9,880 bases of DNA from Actinomycetes bacterium. Lineage in GTDB: Bacteria > Actinomycetota > Actinomycetes > Actinomycetales > Microbacteriaceae. Shown here one piece after another: positions 6,230-9,880 of this stretch. Both the position numbers and the translations under genes were made by a program. Where the stretch lies: NCBI GenBank assembly GCA_023450335.1, contig JAEXHA010000111.1, positions 1 through 9,880 of the forward strand, read 5' to 3'. How positions within the stretch are numbered: the stretch's first letter is position 1; the number at the start of each line of letters is the position of its first letter. A model generated the notes under the pieces. The model ran no database searches, was not told the origin of the DNA, and saw only the letters and a list, made by a program, of their open reading frames with translations.

Positions 6230-7044
6230 GCTTCCCCTACGCGTCCGCCGACCAATGGGCACAGGACCATTCCCTCGCCGCCGAGGTCCGTCTCGCCCGG
6301 CTCGAGGCGATCGCGTTCCACCGGCATCCCGACATCTACGCCCACTTCGGCAGTGACGGCGCCGCGATGGCCGCCTACGCGTCGCGCCCGCGACGATCGG
6401 CCGTGCGCCGCGCCGGCACAGCGGTGGCAGTGGTGCTGATCGTCCTCGGCGTCATCGCCCCGGTGGCCGCGATGGCCACCCTCGCCGGCGACCGCTTCGA
6501 CTTCTGGCGCATCGACGCCGAACGGGCCGTGCCCATCGCCGGCGTGCTGTTCGCGGTCGCGGCCCTCACCCAGCTGACGGTCTTCGTGGTGTGGCTGGTG
6601 CGCGGCGCCCGTTTCGACGGGATGGTCTTCGGTGTGGCGCTCGTCGCCGCGGTCGCCGCCGGGCTCGGTGCGTTCTCGATGCCGAACGTGTCCGAGATCG
6701 ACGGGTACACCGGGTGGGAGGCCTGGTACCCGACCGTTCTCGCCTGTCTCGTGATCGCCGGCGTATCGGCCCTGGCCATGCTGATCCGGTTCCGTGTGCG
6801 CGCGCCCGAGTCCGTGCCGGCAGAGCCCGAGACGCCCTCGCCGACAGCGGCTGTGGCAACCATCCGCGCGAAGGTCGCGGCGCTGCCGTATGACGAACGA
6901 CAGGCGATCTCGGCCGACCGCGAGGCGGCTCTGCAGACCCTGCGCGAGCGCGACCTCATCGATGCCGATCTGCTCGAGCGGGCCCGCGTCCGCGACCTGG
7001 GCACCCTGTTCGTGCTGGACGGCGAGTCTCGCCTGAGCAACTGA
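6226..7044 (+). CDS. Family M, cassette B: four-helix membrane protein with cytoplasmic tail
   Basis: The product has 272 residues. The N-terminal cytoplasmic region (1-60) has LARLEAIAF.RHPDIYAHF, matching LEARALQ.SPSMRRAI in the cassette A protein. Four apolar segments lie at about 62-86, 101-125, 132-152 and 167-188. A Pro/Glu-rich linker (193-207) leads to a charged helical tail with ALPYDERQAI (219-228) and ADLLERARVRD (247-257), the most conserved part of the pair. Start ATG 6226 overlaps the Y stop by 4 bp; a ribosome binding site is not obvious, so coupling or a leaderless start is likely. The product is an inner-membrane protein of unknown role. Its tail may hold a soluble cassette component at the membrane. 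Immunity protein, anchor and export accessory are all open. Confidence 0.85.
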   Translation: MSFPYASADQWAQDHSLAAEVRLARLEAIAFHRHPDIYAHFGSDGAAMAAYASRPRRSAVRRAGTAVAVVLIVLGVIAPVAAMATLAGDRFDFWRIDAERAVPIAGVLFAVAALTQLTVFVVWLVRGARFDGMVFGVALVAAVAAGLGAFSMPNVSEIDGYTGWEAWYPTVLACLVIAGVSALAMLIRFRVRAPESVPAEPETPSPTAAVATIRAKVAALPYDERQAISADREAALQTLRERDLIDADLLERARVRDLGTLFVLDGESRLSN

Positions 7045-7045
7045 C

Positions 7046-7052
7046 GAGAGGA
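7046..7052 (+). promoter_or_regulatory. Ribosome binding site deciding the GTG start of the last cassette B gene
   Basis: GAGAGGA lies just after the M stop codon with 5 nt before GTG 7058. It supports GTG 7058 as the start and implies independent ribosome loading, unlike the overlapping starts of Y and M. Confidence 0.7.
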
Positions 7053-7057
7053 CGACC

Positions 7058-7735
7058 GTGACCGACGTGACCCTGGGCGCCGACGATCTGAACCCCCGGC
7101 CCGAGCGGCTGTCGCTGCGCGAGCAGCTGGGCGGTGCCCCCGATCCGGTCTTCGAGATCTCGCTGCCGACCGGCTGGGTGCGGCGTGAGGCGACCCAGAC
7201 GCAGCACGAGCAGCTGCAGTCCTCGCTGCGCGACCGGCTCATGCAAGCACACCGTCCCGACCTGCTGGCCCGGCTGCGTCCGCTTGTGGACGATGCGTTC
7301 GCGAAGATGGCCGAAGAGTCGGTCATCGCCTTCTTCACCCCCGGCACCGGTGACGATGAGGCACTCGGACTGCCGGCATCGTTGATCGCGTCGCTGCGGC
7401 AGGCGCCCGTACCCGGCGAGAACCTCGACCCGCTCATCCGGTCGCTCATCCGCGAAGCCGGTGCGACACCCCTGCTGGGCGACCAGCGCGTCTTGCGATT
7501 CGAGCGCGAGGCGCGTCAGAAGGTGGACGACGGCGAGTTCCTGCAGACGACCGTCGTCTACCTGACGCCGGTGCCCGGGTCGGATCGTCGCCGTGCCCTG
7601 CAGCTGACCGCCACCATCGCCCGCCCCGTCGACGCCCCCGCCGACGACCGGCCGTTCGTGCTCATGAAGGCACTGTTCGACCTGTGCGCATCGACGGTCA
7701 CGTGGAAGCCGGCGGTTCGGGCCGCCGGCGCCTGA
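7058..7735 (+). CDS. Family X, cassette B: conserved soluble accessory protein
   Basis: The product has 225 residues. A short N-terminal extension of about 16 residues precedes RLSLREQLGG, which aligns with TSLREELGG in the cassette A copy. F.ISLPTGW (32-40), a helix ending AHRPD (64-68), and the C-terminal block VVYLTPVPGS then RRRALQLTAT (166-186) all correspond. In the 26 residues starting at VVYLTP I count 21 identities between the two copies, far above the rest of the protein, so this strand-turn-strand is probably the functional core. There is no signal or membrane segment. Unlike cassette A, where X sits between L and Y, here it is the last gene. Its stop directly touches the stop of the opposite-strand oxidoreductase gene, and a hairpin lies within its final codons. 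The family is not recognised; a cytoplasmic chaperone, adaptor or immunity role is conceivable. Confidence 0.85.
   Translation: MTDVTLGADDLNPRPERLSLREQLGGAPDPVFEISLPTGWVRREATQTQHEQLQSSLRDRLMQAHRPDLLARLRPLVDDAFAKMAEESVIAFFTPGTGDDEALGLPASLIASLRQAPVPGENLDPLIRSLIREAGATPLLGDQRVLRFEREARQKVDDGEFLQTTVVYLTPVPGSDRRRALQLTATIARPVDAPADDRPFVLMKALFDLCASTVTWKPAVRAAGA
7708..7729. terminator. Perfect hairpin inside the last codons of cassette B, at a convergent junction
   Basis: GCCGGCGG (7708-7715) and CCGCCGGC (7722-7729) form a perfect 8-bp stem with a TTCGGG loop. It lies within the coding sequence, only a few bases before the stop codon. The two convergent genes here have no intergenic space (TGA 7733-7735, TCA 7736-7738), so this is the only structure available as a two-way terminator. 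It lacks a T-tract on either side. The stop-stop junction is itself an 8-bp palindrome, CTGATCAG (7732-7739). Confidence 0.45.
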
Positions 7736-9160
7736 TCAGCCGCGCCCGTACTGCTCGAGCCAACGCAGCCACACCTCACTGAGCGTGGGGTATGCGGGCA
7801 CGGCGTGCCACAGCCGGTCGATCGGCACCTCGCCGACCACAGCGATCGTCGCCGCATGCAGCATCTCTGCGACGTCGGCCCCGACGAAGGTCGCGCCCAC
7901 CAGCACCCTGCGGCCCGTGTCGACGACCGCGCGCGCCCGCCCCCGGTAGTCCGCCGCACGCGTCGTCGCGCCGGCCAGGCTCGCCAGGTCGACGTCGAGC
8001 ACGCGGGTGGGGATGCCACGGTCCGCCGCCGCGGCGGCCGACAGGCCGACCGAGGCGACCTCGGGGTCGGTGAACACGACCTGGGGCACCGCATCGTGAT
8101 CGGCGGTGGCGACGTGCGTGGCCCACGCACCGGCATCCACTCGCCCGCTGCGGGCACGAGCGGCGATGACATCACCCGCCGCCCGTGCCTGATACTTGCC
8201 CTGGTGCGTCAGCAGGGCCCGGTGATTCACGTCGCCGACGGCGTAGAGCCCCTCGACCCCCTCGACCTGCATTGTGTCGTCGACCCTGAGCCATTCGCCG
8301 GGCGGGAGACCCACCGACGCGAGTCCGAGATCGCCGGTGCGGGGCACCCGCCCGGTCGCGACCAGCACCTGCGCCGCCGTCATCGTCGTCCCGTCGCTCA
8401 GCGACAGCATCGCGTCGCCGCCGTCGTCGTCACGTCGTGCGGCCGAGACCTCGACCCCCCGGCGGATCTGCACGCCCGCAGCCTCCAGTCCCGCCGCGAC
8501 CGCCTCGCCCGCGAACGGTTCGAACCCGCTCAGCAGCCTGCTGCGCACCAGCAGCGTGACCTTCGTGCCGAAGGATGCGAACGCGGTCGCCATCTCGACC
8601 GCCACCACGCCCCCGCCGATGACGGCCAGCGACGGCGGCACCTCGGTCACGCTCGTGGCGTCGCGGCTGGACCACGGCGCGATGTCGCGCAGCCCGGGGA
8701 TGTCGGGCAGCCGTGCCGCCGACCCGGTGCACACCGCCACCGCGTGTCGCGCGGTGAGCACCACGTCGGTGCCGTCCGCGCCGGCCACCCGTACGCGGCG
8801 CGGCCCCTCCAGGCGCCCGTGCCCGCGCACGAGGTCGATGCCCGCGCCGTCGAGCCACGCGACCTGTCCGTCGTCCTGCCAGTCGCTCACGATCTCATCG
8901 CGACGGCGCAGGACCGCCGCGACGTCGAGGTCGCCGGTCACCGCTTCGCGCGCGCCCGGCACGCTGCGCGCCGCGTGGCGGACAGCGCCGGCACGCAGCA
9001 GCGCCTTCGAGGGCATGCATGCCCAGTAGGAGCAGTCACCGCCGACGAGCTCGGATTCGACGATCACCGCTGTCAGGCCGCCCTGCACAGCACGGTCGGC
9101 CACGTTCTCGCCGACGGGTCCCGCTCCGATCACGATGAGGTCGTACGCACGCTCGTCCAT
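7736..9160 (-). CDS. FAD-dependent pyridine nucleotide-disulfide oxidoreductase (dihydrolipoamide dehydrogenase/mercuric reductase-like)
   Basis: The product has 474 residues, the usual length for this superfamily. The FAD-binding Rossmann motif GAGPVG is at 12-17, with the ribose-binding Glu35 ending the second strand. The redox-active disulfide is in GGDCSYWACMPSK (Cys43, Cys48). The NAD(P)-binding motif GGGVVAVE is at 182-189, the ATG motif at 267-269, the second FAD contact YAVGDVN at 306-312 and the dimerisation-domain motif FTDPEVASVG at 363-372. Near the C-terminus, where dihydrolipoamide dehydrogenase, glutathione reductase and mycothione reductase have HPT..E, this protein has AYPTLSE (Tyr457, Glu462). 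The catalytic His is thus absent and its thiol substrate is uncertain. It is cytoplasmic and transfers electrons from NAD(P)H through FAD to an unknown acceptor. It converges on cassette B and is divergent from the Ada-like gene, so it is probably unrelated to the cassettes. Confidence 0.92.
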   Translation of the reverse strand: MDERAYDLIVIGAGPVGENVADRAVQGGLTAVIVESELVGGDCSYWACMPSKALLRAGAVRHAARSVPGAREAVTGDLDVAAVLRRRDEIVSDWQDDGQVAWLDGAGIDLVRGHGRLEGPRRVRVAGADGTDVVLTARHAVAVCTGSAARLPDIPGLRDIAPWSSRDATSVTEVPPSLAVIGGGVVAVEMATAFASFGTKVTLLVRSRLLSGFEPFAGEAVAAGLEAAGVQIRRGVEVSAARRDDDGGDAMLSLSDGTTMTAAQVLVATGRVPRTGDLGLASVGLPPGEWLRVDDTMQVEGVEGLYAVGDVNHRALLTHQGKYQARAAGDVIAARARSGRVDAGAWATHVATADHDAVPQVVFTDPEVASVGLSAAAAADRGIPTRVLDVDLASLAGATTRAADYRGRARAVVDTGRRVLVGATFVGADVAEMLHAATIAVVGEVPIDRLWHAVPAYPTLSEVWLRWLEQYGRG

Positions 9161-9166
9161 GCCGTG

Positions 9167-9172
9167 ACGCTA
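9167..9172 (-). promoter_or_regulatory. Possible leaderless -10 for the oxidoreductase gene
   Basis: On the minus strand TAGCGT fits TAnnnT and is followed by exactly 6 nt and then the ATG start. That places transcription start at the A of the start codon. No Shine-Dalgarno is visible upstream of the ATG, which agrees with a leaderless mRNA, common in actinobacteria. No clear -35 is seen. Confidence 0.4.
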
Positions 9173-9250
9173 TCGCCGCCGGCGAGGTGAGCGGTACCGG
9201 CGCCCCACGGTGATGTCCGATTTCCGCGAGCCGCCACGTCGCGGGCGTGC

Positions 9251-9256
9251 GAGAGT
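9251..9256 (+). promoter_or_regulatory. Possible leaderless -10 for the Ada-like gene
   Basis: GAGAGT is followed by 6 nt and then ATG 9263, the same spacing as on the opposite strand at the divergent gene. It departs from TAnnnT at the first position, so the match is weak. Ada-type regulators often control their own promoters, so the 102-bp divergent region (9161-9262) may hold its binding site; I could not identify one. Confidence 0.25.
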
Positions 9257-9262
9257 GGACGC

Positions 9263-9880
9263 ATGAGCCTGACGATGACCTTCGACGAGCGGTACCGCGC
9301 CATCGACGCGCGCGACGCTCGCTTCGACGGCCAGTTCGTCACTGCGGTGCGTTCGACCGGCATCTACTGCCGCCCGTCATGCCCCGCGCGCACGCCCAAA
9401 CCCTCGAACGTCACCTTTTATCCGACATCGGCGGCCGCCCACGAGGCGGGGTACCGCGCCTGCAAACGCTGCCTGCCCGAAGCCGCGCCGGGGTCGCCGG
9501 AGTGGAATCTGCGCGGTGACACGGCGGGGCGCGCCATGCGCCTCATCGCCGACGGCGTCGTCGAGCGCGAGGGTGTGCCCGGCCTCGCGAACCGGCTGGG
9601 CTACTCGTCGCGCCACCTCACCCGGCTGCTGATGGCCGAGCTCGGCGCCGGCCCCCTCGCGCTGGCGCGGGCGCACCGCGCCCACACCGCACGCATGCTG
9701 CTGGTGGGCACCGACCTGCCGATCGCCGACGTGGCCTTCTCGGCCGGGTTCGCCAGCGTGCGCCAGTTCAACGACACGATTCGCGAGGTGTTCGCCATGG
9801 CGCCCGGTGACCTGCGCGCGCGCCGGCGCGGACCGAGCCCGCACGCCACCACGCCCGGCGCGATCGACCTGGTGCTGCCC
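9263..9880 (+). CDS. Ada-type methyl-sensing AraC-family regulator, probably fused to an AlkA DNA glycosylase (3' truncated by window)
   Basis: 206 codons are open to the window edge with no stop. Residues 1-75 are an Ada zinc-binding domain with Cys36, Cys40, Cys67 and Cys70 (IYCRPSC, then ACKRC). In E. coli Ada the first of these four Cys accepts the methyl group from methylphosphotriesters and turns the protein into an activator. Residues about 87-188 are an AraC-type double helix-turn-helix: LANRLGYSSRHLTRLL (108-123), then IADVAFSAGFASVRQFN (154-170) and the typical FAMAPGDLR. After a short linker the visible sequence ends IDLVLP, which resembles the start of an AlkA N-terminal domain rather than a methyltransferase domain. 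The product is therefore likely an Ada-AlkA fusion that repairs 3-methyladenine and regulates the adaptive response, but the glycosylase part is outside the window. The start lacks a Shine-Dalgarno. Confidence 0.88.
   Translation, partial: MSLTMTFDERYRAIDARDARFDGQFVTAVRSTGIYCRPSCPARTPKPSNVTFYPTSAAAHEAGYRACKRCLPEAAPGSPEWNLRGDTAGRAMRLIADGVVEREGVPGLANRLGYSSRHLTRLLMAELGAGPLALARAHRAHTARMLLVGTDLPIADVAFSAGFASVRQFNDTIREVFAMAPGDLRARRRGPSPHATTPGAIDLVLP

Noticed and set aside
5830..7449. Minus-strand open frame of 539 codons
   Set aside because: It covers the antisense of the Y, M and X genes of cassette B with biased composition and no recognisable domain.
7732..7739. CTGATCAG palindrome at the convergent junction as an attachment or binding site
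   Set aside because: It arises from two abutting TGA stop codons on opposite strands and is too short to claim as a site.
7805..9190. Plus-strand open frame of 461 codons opposite the oxidoreductase
   Set aside because: The minus-strand frame carries intact FAD, NAD and CxxxxC motifs. This frame is rich in His/Arg/Asp/Gly with no motif.
1..9880. tRNA, rRNA, CRISPR array, insertion sequence or transposase
   Set aside because: I saw no cloverleaf-like element, regularly spaced repeats, terminal inverted repeats or DDE/recombinase motifs on either strand.

Overview
The window is high-GC DNA with strong G/C third-position bias, GTG starts, ATGA/GTGA gene overlaps and leaderless-type promoters. 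This suggests an actinobacterium, most likely Micrococcales (Microbacteriaceae-like). The genus is an inference from style and gene content, not from a marker gene.

Layout. Positions 1-126 hold the 3' end of a small helical protein, probably a WXG100/ESAT-6-like protein, followed by a perfect GC-rich hairpin (138-163). Two paralogous five-gene cassettes on the + strand then fill 204-7735. I name the five families S, L, X, Y and M. Cassette A (204-3772) runs S-L-X-Y-M. Cassette B (3916-7735) runs S-L-Y-M-X. S is a ~100-residue helical protein with a GDFE..W.DRR motif. L is a ~410-residue protein with an N-terminal helical domain, a Gly-rich hydrophobic membrane hairpin and a GVIP[FI]G motif. 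X is a soluble protein with a very conserved C-terminal block containing VVYLTP and ALQLTAT. Y is a soluble alpha/beta protein. M is a four-helix membrane protein with a conserved cytoplasmic tail. All five families occur in both cassettes and only the position of X differs. Within each cassette the genes are tightly spaced or overlap by 4 bp, so each is probably one operon. A 143-bp gap (3773-3915) with tandem hairpins and a weak promoter-like site separates them.

Positions 7736-9160 (- strand) encode a pyridine nucleotide-disulfide oxidoreductase with an intact CxxxxC redox motif but a Tyr where the family usually has the catalytic His. Its stop codon directly abuts the stop of cassette B, with no intergenic base. 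Divergent from it, 9263 to the window end encodes the N-terminal part of an Ada-type methyl-sensor/AraC regulator, probably fused to an AlkA glycosylase. The last two genes look like ordinary chromosomal housekeeping or stress genes flanking the cassettes.

Working model (inference): S and L are WXG100/LXG-style partners, possibly a type VII secretion (T7SS) substrate pair. X, Y and M would be dedicated chaperone, immunity or membrane-anchoring components. No secretion ATPase (EccC/EssC) or recognisable toxin domain lies in the window, so secretion and toxicity are unproven. The duplicated, permuted S-L-X-Y-M module is the main candidate for an undescribed system.
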